This document shows, in pieces, positions 15,551-21,829 of a stretch of 23,434 nt of DNA (the first letter of the stretch is position 1; each line of letters begins with the position of its first letter). The notes under the pieces were generated by a model, which worked only from the letters and a program-made list of their open reading frames with translations, was not told where the DNA came from and searched no databases. Made by a program: the position numbers and the translations under genes. The DNA lies in contig CAZYFI010000019.1 of assembly GCA_964646985.1 (NCBI GenBank), positions 1 through 23,434 on the forward strand, read 5' to 3'. This DNA is from UBA2253 sp964646985 (lineage in GTDB: Bacteria; Bacillota_I; Bacilli_A; ML615J-28; CAG-698).

Positions 15551-16196
15551 TAATTTACTTAAAAATCTTAACAATGAACGAAATAGAAATTCTATAATGA
15601 TATCGTCATAATCTATTATTAATGAAGGGATTACTTAGGGAAGTATGATTGAAACAAGACCTAAAATAATTAGAGGTTATATGAATAAAAGCATTATGAA
15701 CCACATAAAATTTATTAAATATGCAAAAATAAGAAAGGAAAGGAAAAATGGTTTTTTAATAGAAACTACGCTTTAAAAAAAAAAATAGATAAAAAAAGAT
15801 TAAAAAATAATGGATGAGTACAAGAACACAGATTTCTTAGTCGCCAAGTAATTATAATGGAAGGAAAATAAATAGAGTTAACAATGAAATAAATTAATCG
15901 TTATATCTTGAAATTAAAGACCTATTTTGCTATATTATTATTATAAATTAGAATGTATAAAATGATTGCTATACCTATAGAGTAGTAATGAATCATTTGA
16001 TTAATAAATCATAAAAGCATATATGCTTTATTCTAATTCATCTGGCTAGATCCTAAGTATCTACAGTTTTCGCGTCTATAGGGGCCGCGGATTATTTTAT
16101 TATCATACTTAAGAATGACTTAGTATTATTTGTACTAATGGTTTTAGGTGTCTTAATAAAGTAATCCGTTTTTATTTTATAACGAAAGGAAAGAGT
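15551..16196. other. Non-coding or decayed stretch upstream of the RhuM-like gene
   Basis: This region has no convincing gene. A 43-codon plus-strand frame (15645-15776) starts MIETRPKIIRGYMNK and is basic, but its ribosome site is only 3 nt from the ATG. Further on, a frame broken by stops near 15800-15870 reads ...RLKNNG, stop, VQEHRFLSRQ..., faintly like an HNH-nuclease relic (weak). A possible promoter TTGAAA-17-TATATT lies at 15908-15936. A 16-bp perfect palindrome (AAAGCATATATGCTTT) is at 16014-16029, and an unusually GC-rich GGGGCCGCGG is at 16081-16090. If that promoter is used, the RhuM-like gene has a leader of about 250 nt. Confidence 0.4.
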
Positions 16197-17039
16197 ATGG
16201 AAGAAAAAAGGTATGAGGTTGTGAAATTTGTTAATGAGGATTTAGAGATAGATGTGAACATAAATCCAAAAGAAGAGACAGTTTGGTTATCAATTGAACA
16301 AATAAGTAAATTATATACAAAAGATCGCTCTGTTATTAGTAAACATATAAAGAATATTACGAATGATGGTGAAGTAGATGAAAAAAGCAATGTGCATTTT
16401 TTGCACATTGCAAGCTCTGACAAACCTGTAAAAATGTACTCGCTTGACTTTATCATTTCAATAGGATATCGTGTTAAATCAAAAAATGGTATTTTATTTA
16501 GAAAATGGGCTAATGGTATTTTAAGAGAATTTTTGCTCAAAGGATATTCTATTAATGAAAATAGAATACTTGTTACAAATGATAATTACGTAGAATTAAT
16601 GAATAAAGTAAATAGTATAGACAATAGAGTTTTAACGTTAGAAAACACTATTTCAACAAAAGCTTTATCAACAGAAAGAATATTTTATAATGGTGAGATT
16701 TATGATTCATATTCTTGGCTTCAACAGTTATTTGAACAAGCAAATACTGAAATGATAATCATTGATAATTTCGTAGATAGAACCATTTTAGATCGATTGG
16801 TTGTTAAGAAACAAAATGTCAAAGTAATCATTTATACAGATCTACAAAAATCACATTTACTGGGAATTGATATTAAGGCTTTTAATAAACAATACCCTAC
16901 ACTTGATGTTAGGTATACAAACCTTTTTCACGATAGATTTATTATTATTGATAGATTAGATCTATACTTAGTTGGAGCATCTCTTAAAGACGCTAGAAAA
17001 AAGTGTTTTGCCATTACAAAAATAGTAATCATATTTTAG
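16197..17039 (+). CDS. RhuM-type protein with PLD-like C-terminal domain, 3' end replaced
   Basis: This 280-residue protein is a common accessory-island type. Residues ~15-120 match the RhuM family (ETVWLSIEQISKLYTKDRSV, ISKHIKNI, DFIISIGYRVKSKNGILFRKWA), whose biochemical function is not established. A short coiled linker (~130-155) leads to a second domain (~160-275) with LFHDRFIIID (243-252) and YLVGASLKDARKKCFAI, resembling the PLD-like HxR...D and GASLKD elements of such fusions. The frame enters the duplicated NUDIX DNA at codon 276, so the last residues (VIIF) are antisense NUDIX sequence and the natural C-terminus is probably lost. AAAGGAA precedes the ATG. Activity is uncertain. Confidence 0.8.
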   Translation: MEEKRYEVVKFVNEDLEIDVNINPKEETVWLSIEQISKLYTKDRSVISKHIKNITNDGEVDEKSNVHFLHIASSDKPVKMYSLDFIISIGYRVKSKNGILFRKWANGILREFLLKGYSINENRILVTNDNYVELMNKVNSIDNRVLTLENTISTKALSTERIFYNGEIYDSYSWLQQLFEQANTEMIIIDNFVDRTILDRLVVKKQNVKVIIYTDLQKSHLLGIDIKAFNKQYPTLDVRYTNLFHDRFIIIDRLDLYLVGASLKDARKKCFAITKIVIIF

Positions 17040-17158
17040 GCTATGGACTAAAGCTATTTTACCATCGCAAATGATGATTGCTCTTACAGAAGGGCGAATC
17101 ACCACTGTCCCCTTTGCATCATAATCATTTGTGTCAATGTGAAATGAAGTTCGCAACC
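17022..17158 (-). pseudogene. Truncated NUDIX hydrolase fragment
   Basis: On the minus strand the first ~45 NUDIX codons remain (RTSFHIDTNDYDAKGTVVIR, then IIICDGKIALVHSLKYDYY), with the start ATG changed to TTG. The sequence stops being NUDIX at 17022, before the Nudix box, so no enzyme can be made. Confidence 0.9.
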
Positions 17159-17207
17159 ATTCACTCCCTTTTTCATATTCATTATTATACCAAGAATTTC
17201 TTCTTTT

Positions 17208-17236
17208 TTGTATGACAAGATGTATGTTTTTATAAC
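17208..17236 (+). promoter_or_regulatory. Putative promoter of the gene at 17283
   Basis: Plus strand TTGTAT (17208-17213) and TATAAC (17231-17236) are 17 nt apart inside repeat copy B. The same pair exists in copy A (15488-15516), where it would transcribe toward the RhuM-like gene. Confidence 0.45.
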
Positions 17237-17282
17237 ATCTTATGATAAAATAGGATAAATACCATGAAGGATGGAATATCAT

Positions 17283-18467
17283 ATGCATATCATTGATCAA
17301 GTAAACAAAAAATTGCAAAGTGAATTTCAAAAATCACATCTTTCTTTATTGGAAATTAGCGAACAAACAAAAATCGACTTAGAAACACTAAAAACAATTT
17401 TCTCTACCAATCAATATATTCCTATATTCTATTTCACAAAGCTTGCAAATTGCTTTCATTTTGATTTCAAAAAATTCATAGAAGAAATAGAAGATGATTC
17501 ATTGCGCCCCAAAGCATCAAAAATGCAATACTACTTGTTTTTAGGGATTAATATTGATGATGATTTAAACTTTATTGATCAATGTCGATTGACAACTTCT
17601 GAAGAACTCATTGAATTTCTCGTTAGAGCAAGAAAGATACTAGAGTATTGCTTTATGAAAAGCCAATTTCTTGTTGCGTTTCCTTTTTCAAAACAAAAAT
17701 ATTATTTTTATTATAATGAGTTATCTCGTTTTCTTCATTTAAAGCAAACAAGCCTACCAAAAGAATTATTTGTTTATCTAAATAACACCTATTATCAAAT
17801 GCGAAAACAACGCTTAGCGTTTGATTTTTCCCATGCAAGCTTTGATCAGTTTGATATCAAAAATGATTTATCAAAGTTGTCGTTTTCACCCTACATCAAT
17901 CGATTAAAGCTTGAAAATCGCTTACTAGATTTGCTAGAAGAAAACAACATCGTTATCAATGATTTTACAAAATTAGGAGAATTATACCATCAAGCAAAAA
18001 ATTATATTTCTGATGGCACAGCAAAAGACATAAAATATGCTTTGTTTTATACGAATACTTTCTTTCATGTTCAACTTTTTGCCTTAAACGAAAGTTTTTT
18101 ATGGGAAAAAAGAAAAACAGAAATAGCAAACATCATCAACAATTTTGTTGACATTAAAAATGTGAAATACTTGATTCATGATTTTTCAATGAATGCCAAG
18201 CAACACGCTTATATATCCGATGTTTTCATCGAAGGGAAAAGGATTACTGCCCAAAAAGTGAATAAATGGTTTGAGATCTATGCAGATACAACGACCATCA
18301 ACAAAAAAACAAACCAAATTTATGCAACAAAAACCAATCAATTCATTAATATTTTGGAAAGCAAAGAAAAAGCTTTGCGCATGATCGAAGCAATGCAAAA
18401 AGACGATGAACGTTGGGAAATGAGAATCATTTATTCTAATTTTAAAATCATAGAAAAAAGTACATAA
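17283..18467 (+). CDS. Unrecognised protein, possible N-terminal helix-turn-helix
   Basis: This 394-residue soluble protein starts at the ATG at 17283, 8 nt after GAAGGATGG; an upstream ATG at 17271 lies inside that site. Residues ~1-65 (FQKSHLSLLEISEQTKIDLE, TLKTIFSTNQYIPIFYFTKL) look like a degenerate Xre-type helix-turn-helix. The rest is aromatic and lysine-rich, predicted mostly helical, with no motif I recognise; the size and architecture recall Rgg/PlcR-like regulators with a helical repeat domain, but this is not established. There is no signal peptide or membrane helix. It was probably divergent from the NUDIX gene before the duplication. It ends before a bidirectional terminator. 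Confidence 0.7.
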   Translation: MHIIDQVNKKLQSEFQKSHLSLLEISEQTKIDLETLKTIFSTNQYIPIFYFTKLANCFHFDFKKFIEEIEDDSLRPKASKMQYYLFLGINIDDDLNFIDQCRLTTSEELIEFLVRARKILEYCFMKSQFLVAFPFSKQKYYFYYNELSRFLHLKQTSLPKELFVYLNNTYYQMRKQRLAFDFSHASFDQFDIKNDLSKLSFSPYINRLKLENRLLDLLEENNIVINDFTKLGELYHQAKNYISDGTAKDIKYALFYTNTFFHVQLFALNESFLWEKRKTEIANIINNFVDIKNVKYLIHDFSMNAKQHAYISDVFIEGKRITAQKVNKWFEIYADTTTINKKTNQIYATKTNQFINILESKEKALRMIEAMQKDDERWEMRIIYSNFKIIEKST

Positions 18468-18491
18468 CCACAATTACGTTTCATCATAAAG

Positions 18492-18527
18492 AAAAAGCCT
18501 TCTGTTTGAAAAACAAAAGGCTTTTTT
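18492..18527. terminator. Bidirectional terminator
   Basis: AAAAGCCTT and AAGGCTTTTTT form the outer stem, and TGTTT/AACA an inner helix with one mismatch. T runs follow on both strands, suited to the convergent genes ending at 18467 and 18542. Confidence 0.85.
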
Positions 18528-18541
18528 CATATATCATTTTT

Positions 18542-19342
18542 TTATTTGGATAAAACCATTTCATCACTGATTTTGATTCCATCAATGGCTTCAAATTTGG
18601 CTAGTAATTGCGAAATGGTCAGTTGTTTCTTTTCTTCGCCTTTCGCATCATAAATGATTTTTCCATCATGAAACATCAACAATCGATTGCCATACTTGAT
18701 GGCATCTTTCATATTATGGGTAATCATAACTGTGGTAATATGGTTTTCCTCAATGATTTTATTTGTTAAGTCTAAAACGGTTTTTGCCGTTTTAGGATCC
18801 AATGCTGCTGTATGCTCATCAAGAAGCAACAATTTAGGTTGTTCTAAAATGGCCATAATCAAAGTAATTGCTTGCCTTTGACCTCCAGACAATAAACCTA
18901 TTTTTTGTTGCATTCTTTGTTCAAGTCCTAAATGAAGCGATGCGACCAAAGACAAAAACCGTTTTTCGTCGGTTTTGTTGAATCCCCAACGTAATTTTTT
19001 ACGAACCGCTTTTCTTTTCGCAACAAATAAATTTTCCAGAAGTGACATGTTGGCGGCGGTACCCATCATAGGGTCTTGAAATACCCTACCTAAAAATGCC
19101 GCGCGTTTGAATTCAGGCATATTGGTAATATCTACTCCATCCAAAGTAATCGTTCCCGCATCTACTTCATGAACCCCACAAACAACATTTAAAAATGTTG
19201 ATTTGCCACTTCCATTTCCTCCAATCACAGTCACAAATTCACCTTGCTCAATATGCAAACTCACATCATCTAAAGCCACTTTCTTTTGATCTTCTGGAAG
19301 ATCCTTATTAAATATCTTCATAACATGGGATAGTTTAAGCAT
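18542..19342 (-). CDS. ABC transporter ATP-binding protein (TrpZ-like)
   Basis: This is the cytoplasmic ATPase of the importer operon, 266 residues. Walker A is GGNGSGKS (41-48), the Q-loop Gln is ~89, the ABC signature LSGGQ is at 151-155, Walker B LLLLDE at 171-176 and the switch His at ~209 (ITHN). All residues needed for hydrolysis are present. The start overlaps the permease 3' end by 8 nt, and AAAAGGAGGG precedes it. It pairs with a BPD_transp_2-type permease and a PF04392-type binding protein, the arrangement called TrpXYZ in streptococci. Confidence 0.93.
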   Translation of the reverse strand: MLKLSHVMKIFNKDLPEDQKKVALDDVSLHIEQGEFVTVIGGNGSGKSTFLNVVCGVHEVDAGTITLDGVDITNMPEFKRAAFLGRVFQDPMMGTAANMSLLENLFVAKRKAVRKKLRWGFNKTDEKRFLSLVASLHLGLEQRMQQKIGLLSGGQRQAITLIMAILEQPKLLLLDEHTAALDPKTAKTVLDLTNKIIEENHITTVMITHNMKDAIKYGNRLLMFHDGKIIYDAKGEEKKQLTISQLLAKFEAIDGIKISDEMVLSK

Positions 19343-20285
19343 GATGTACCCTCCTTTTGGTAGAGAACAACCGCTTCATCCACGGTTTCAAAACAGGATA
19401 AGCTAAAATCACGGCAATTAATACCGCCTGCAATAACTTAAGGTTGTTTGCAGAAAAACCAAGCGTGATGGCTAATCCAATAATAACTTGGAATAAAATA
19501 CTTCCTGTGATGACCGCAAACAACCATCTTTTGAAGGTTACTTTTCCAATCAGTACTTCGCCTATGATAATCGAAGCCAGTCCCACCACAATGGCACCTT
19601 TTCCCATATCCATGTTACTTGTTTTATAACATTGTACAAAAAGAGCTCCTGCTAACGCTACTAAGCCATTGGAAATGGCTAGGCCTAAAATAATCATTTT
19701 ATTCGTGTTGATTCCTTGGGCTTTTGCCATATGTTGATTGCATCCTGTTGCGCGAACCGACATCCCAAGTTCAGTTCCAAAGAACCAATAAATAACCATT
19801 ATAGCAAGCAATACAATTCCTAAACTAGTTAACGCCTTGGTTAAAAACATGACCAACATTAAATTATCCATTCCCAAACCATCTACCAATAATTGTTGAA
19901 GCGGTTTATAAATCGTGATGGCATTGCGAAGGTACAAACTAGATCTTCCCATCACCAAAAGATTAATAGAGTAAAGTCCCGTCATACTGATAATACCAGC
20001 TAAAATACCAGGAATTTTTAACTTAGCATGAAGAAATCCTGTGATAAATCCTGCCCCCATCCCTCCGATTAGAGATACAATCAAAGCAACTATTGGATTG
20101 GAAAAAAATGGAATGTTGGTTTGTAGTAAAAGAGCAGCAGAAATGGCTCCACCAAAAGTAAGTGAACCTTCCACTGTTAGGTCAGCAAAATCAAGAACAC
20201 GATAAGAAATAAAGACCCCCAGTGCCAAAAGCGACCATATTAAGCCTGTTTCTAATGCATCTTTTAATAAATATACAAAATCCAT
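19335..20285 (-). CDS. ABC transporter permease (TrpY-like)
   Basis: This 316-residue membrane subunit has about eight to nine hydrophobic segments starting at residue ~5 (LLKDALETGLIWSLLALGVF). DFADLTVEGSLTFGG and ISNGLVALAGALFVQ are typical of the branched-chain-type permease superfamily (BPD_transp_2) and of permeases paired with PF04392 binding proteins. The C-terminus ends in a basic tail (KRLFSTKRRVHHA) facing the cytoplasm. AAGGAAG precedes the ATG, 14 nt after the lipoprotein gene's stop. It forms the channel for the substrate delivered by the upstream lipoprotein. Confidence 0.92.
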   Translation of the reverse strand: MDFVYLLKDALETGLIWSLLALGVFISYRVLDFADLTVEGSLTFGGAISAALLLQTNIPFFSNPIVALIVSLIGGMGAGFITGFLHAKLKIPGILAGIISMTGLYSINLLVMGRSSLYLRNAITIYKPLQQLLVDGLGMDNLMLVMFLTKALTSLGIVLLAIMVIYWFFGTELGMSVRATGCNQHMAKAQGINTNKMIILGLAISNGLVALAGALFVQCYKTSNMDMGKGAIVVGLASIIIGEVLIGKVTFKRWLFAVITGSILFQVIIGLAITLGFSANNLKLLQAVLIAVILAYPVLKPWMKRLFSTKRRVHHA

Positions 20286-20299
20286 TTTATCTTCCTTTT

Positions 20300-21304
20300 T
20301 TATTCTAATATTTGGTCAGCACGTTGTATTAATGTAAGAGGTATTGTTAACCCTAAGACATCTTCTAGTTGCTTTTTGTTAATAACCAATTCCACTGTTT
20401 GCACAGTGGTCGACGGAATCGCACTTGGTAATTCTCCATTTAAGATTCTTACTGCCATTGCTGCTGTATCTTTTCCTAAATTAAAATAGTTCAATCCATA
20501 GGTAATTGATCCGCCATTGATGACTTGTGATGTTTCTCCACAAACCAGAGGAACTTGAAAACTAGCATAAGTGGTAATCAATTCTTCTAATATTCCCATA
20601 GAACTGGCAATTAAGTTATCGGTTGGAATATAAATAGCATCGACCAAATCTTGGGTAATCAAAGCGCTAACGACTTGGTGCAAATCATTGATGCTAGTGA
20701 TGGTGCGTGTTGACACATTTTCATTCGTAAATCCAAGCGCAATTGCAGATTCACGGGCAATATTGGCTTGAATTTCTGAATTGGTTTCACTGGCAGTGTA
20801 TAAAATTCCCAGTTTGGTTGCATTAGGCAACAATTCTTTTACCAATTCAATTTGATCAGCAACAGGGTTCATGTCACTAGTACCAGTCACATTTCCTCCT
20901 GGCGCTTCCATGGAAGCCACCAATTCAGCGGCAACAGGATCAGTTACTGCTGTAAATAGAATTGGAACATTGCTTCCTTGTCCGATTGCTTCATTCACAA
21001 CAGCGACAGCTGCTGGAGTTGCAATTGCTAAAATTAAATCAGATTCACGCACCAATTTAGCGGCTTGTGTTTGCATCACACTCGCTTCGGTTTGTGGGTT
21101 CAATACTTCAATCACAATGTTTTCTCCATCAACAAATCCGGCTTCTTCTAATCCTTCAATAAATCCGTTTTTCGCAAGATCAAGAGCTTCATGTGTAACA
21201 AATTGTAAAATACCAATGTGTAATTTAGAATCATCTTCAGGTTTACAACCAACAAAGGCAAAGGTACATACAAATACGACTAATAAGACAAACAATTTTT
21301 TCAT
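20300..21304 (-). CDS. ABC transporter substrate-binding lipoprotein (PF04392, TrpX-like)
   Basis: This 334-residue lipoprotein has a signal peptide of residues 1-19 with lipobox FVGC (Cys20), so it is anchored outside the membrane. The mature part fits the ABC_sub_bind family: IGILQFVTHEALDLAKNGF, AKLVRESDLILAIATPAAVA, PILFTAVTDPVAAELV, GGNVTGTSDMNPVADQIEL and YIPTDNLIASSM are its recurring motifs. Members include streptococcal TrpX, assigned to tryptophan uptake, while many others have unknown ligands. It is the first full gene after a terminator in a leader with a Tyr-rich peptide, so tyrosine or a related aromatic compound is the predicted ligand (inference). Confidence 0.92.
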   Translation of the reverse strand: MKKLFVLLVVFVCTFAFVGCKPEDDSKLHIGILQFVTHEALDLAKNGFIEGLEEAGFVDGENIVIEVLNPQTEASVMQTQAAKLVRESDLILAIATPAAVAVVNEAIGQGSNVPILFTAVTDPVAAELVASMEAPGGNVTGTSDMNPVADQIELVKELLPNATKLGILYTASETNSEIQANIARESAIALGFTNENVSTRTITSINDLHQVVSALITQDLVDAIYIPTDNLIASSMGILEELITTYASFQVPLVCGETSQVINGGSITYGLNYFNLGKDTAAMAVRILNGELPSAIPSTTVQTVELVINKKQLEDVLGLTIPLTLIQRADQILE

Positions 21305-21338
21305 TTTCTTTTCCCTTTCTTCAATGTGTTAAATGAAT

Positions 21339-21369
21339 AAAAAAATGTGTTATTTGGTAATAACACATT
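21339..21369 (-). terminator. Attenuator terminator before the ABC operon
   Basis: On the minus strand AATGTGTTATT / AATAACACATT make a perfect 11-bp stem with loop ACCA, followed by seven T. It ends 35 nt before the lipoprotein ATG, inside its own leader, so full-length transcription requires readthrough. Confidence 0.9.
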
Positions 21370-21427
21370 AAAAATTCCCTTTTAACCTGTTATTACTATT
21401 CCTAGAGCCTAGGATATCAGTAATAAC
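21357..21427 (-). promoter_or_regulatory. Antiterminator / anti-antiterminator hairpins
   Basis: Segments on the minus strand in 5'-3' order are: B, GTTATTACT with TGATATCCT (21411-21427); C, AGTAATAAC(A) (21388-21397); D, TGTTATTAC (21357-21365), the left arm of the terminator. B:C forms a 9-bp stem plus an inner TCCTAG/CTAGGA helix and leaves D free to terminate. C:D forms a perfect 9-bp pair (GTAATAACA/TGTTATTAC) that destroys the terminator. B can alternatively pair over 9 bp with the end of the leader-peptide coding sequence. The pairings are read directly; their use in the cell is inferred. Confidence 0.8.
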
Positions 21428-21471
21428 ACGTTTTTTATTTTGACTTTTACTATCACGAAAAAGCCAAGCGG

Positions 21472-21540
21472 TTATTCTTGATATCCTCTTGGGTAGTAAT
21501 AGTAATAATAAAATTGAGAACAAGCTAATGGTATAAACAT
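21472..21540 (-). CDS. Tyr-rich attenuation leader peptide
   Basis: This 22-codon frame starts at ATG 21538-21540, 6 nt after AAGGAG, and ends in TAA. The peptide begins MFIPLACSQF, continues with six consecutive tyrosines (codons 11-16, TAT TAT TAC TAT TAC TAC, 21493-21510) and ends PRGYQE, so 7 of 22 residues are Tyr. It follows a good promoter and precedes competing hairpins and a terminator, the layout of amino-acid operon attenuators. Codons 18-21 contain AGGATATCA (21479-21487), perfectly complementary to 21411-21419. The Tyr run itself is complementary over 11 nt (21498-21508) to segment C (21390-21400). A ribosome's position on this frame would therefore set which hairpins form. The peptide probably has no function of its own. 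Confidence 0.85.
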   Translation of the reverse strand: MFIPLACSQFYYYYYYPRGYQE

Positions 21541-21568
21541 AAATAGCTCCTTTCAAATTTATGGTTTC

Positions 21569-21596
21569 ATTATAAACGAATGCAAGATAGTGTAAA
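21569..21596 (-). promoter_or_regulatory. Promoter of the attenuated ABC operon
   Basis: On the minus strand TTTACA (21591-21596) and TATAAT (21569-21574) are 16 nt apart. The start site near 21562 leaves about 21 nt before the leader ATG. Confidence 0.75.
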
Positions 21597-21608
21597 GAAA
21601 AACTTCAT

Positions 21609-21623
21609 AGTAAACGTTTACAT
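21609..21623 (-). promoter_or_regulatory. cre-like operator (CcpA or other LacI-family site)
   Basis: ATGTAAACGTTTACT matches the cre consensus WTGTAARCGYTTWCW at every position and contains a perfect 12-bp palindrome. It lies 12 bp upstream of the -35, centred about 54 bp before the start site. A carbon-status or other LacI-family regulator is likely; which one is unknown. Confidence 0.65.
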
Positions 21624-21757
21624 TGAGAAAAAGAGGTCTTTTTAAAATCTTGTGCTTTTTTAGAAAAATGCAAAGATTGGCTTTGGATTAATTTTCAATA
21701 TCACCATCTTTATTCAAATAATCAACCAAAGAAAATTCCCTTGTTGTCATTTTTCAA
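21624..21757. other. Intergenic with a tiny orphan frame
   Basis: On the minus strand 21688-21750 encodes a 20-residue peptide starting MTTREFSLVDYLNKDGD. It faintly recalls the N-terminus of HigA-like antidote proteins but has no ribosome site and ends at once, so at most it is a relic. Nothing else was recognised. Confidence 0.25.
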
Positions 21758-21785
21758 AAGCACCCTAGTTCAAACTAGGGTGCTT
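21758..21785 (-). terminator. Terminator of the SGNH lipoprotein gene
   Basis: AAGCACCCTAGTT / AACTAGGGTGCTT form a 13-bp perfect inverted repeat with a 2-nt centre, followed on the minus strand by TTGAAAAATG after the TT of the stem. It lies 45 nt beyond the stop. Confidence 0.8.
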
Positions 21786-21829
21786 AAAATAAATCTTCTG
21801 TTTACCATTCATTTCACAAACGAAATTCT

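Larger units (their letters stand above)
17022..17269 (+). repeat. Direct repeat copy B (NUDIX fragment)
   Basis: This copy is collinear with 15302-15549 at a constant offset of 1720 bp. Differences include loss of the NUDIX start (ATG to TTG). It provides the upstream region of the gene at 17283. Confidence 0.95.

Noticed and set aside
15437..15574. 46-residue N-terminal extension of the NUDIX protein
   Set aside because: It would cover the promoter and ribosome site; GGGAG lies 7 nt before the internal ATG, which gives a normal NUDIX length.
15302..17269. Composite transposon or insertion sequence
   Set aside because: No transposase and no terminal inverted repeats at the junctions; the flanking repeats are host NUDIX DNA.
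16968..17330. 120-codon minus-strand frame as a separate NUDIX-like gene
   Set aside because: It ends before the Nudix box, has lost the start codon and is part of the 248-bp duplication; called a pseudogene fragment.
21368..21556. 62-codon minus-strand frame beginning at a TTG
   Set aside because: It lies in another frame over the attenuator and its start is upstream of the ribosome site; the 22-codon Tyr frame has the proper spacing and explains the region.
21339..21562. T-box riboswitch controlling the ABC operon
   Set aside because: No T-box core (AGGGTGGnACCGCG-like) or Stem I features were found, the leader is short, and it contains a translated Tyr-rich frame.
21688..21750. Small antitoxin gene (HigA-like)
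   Set aside because: Only 20 codons, no ribosome site and no toxin neighbour; at most a relic.
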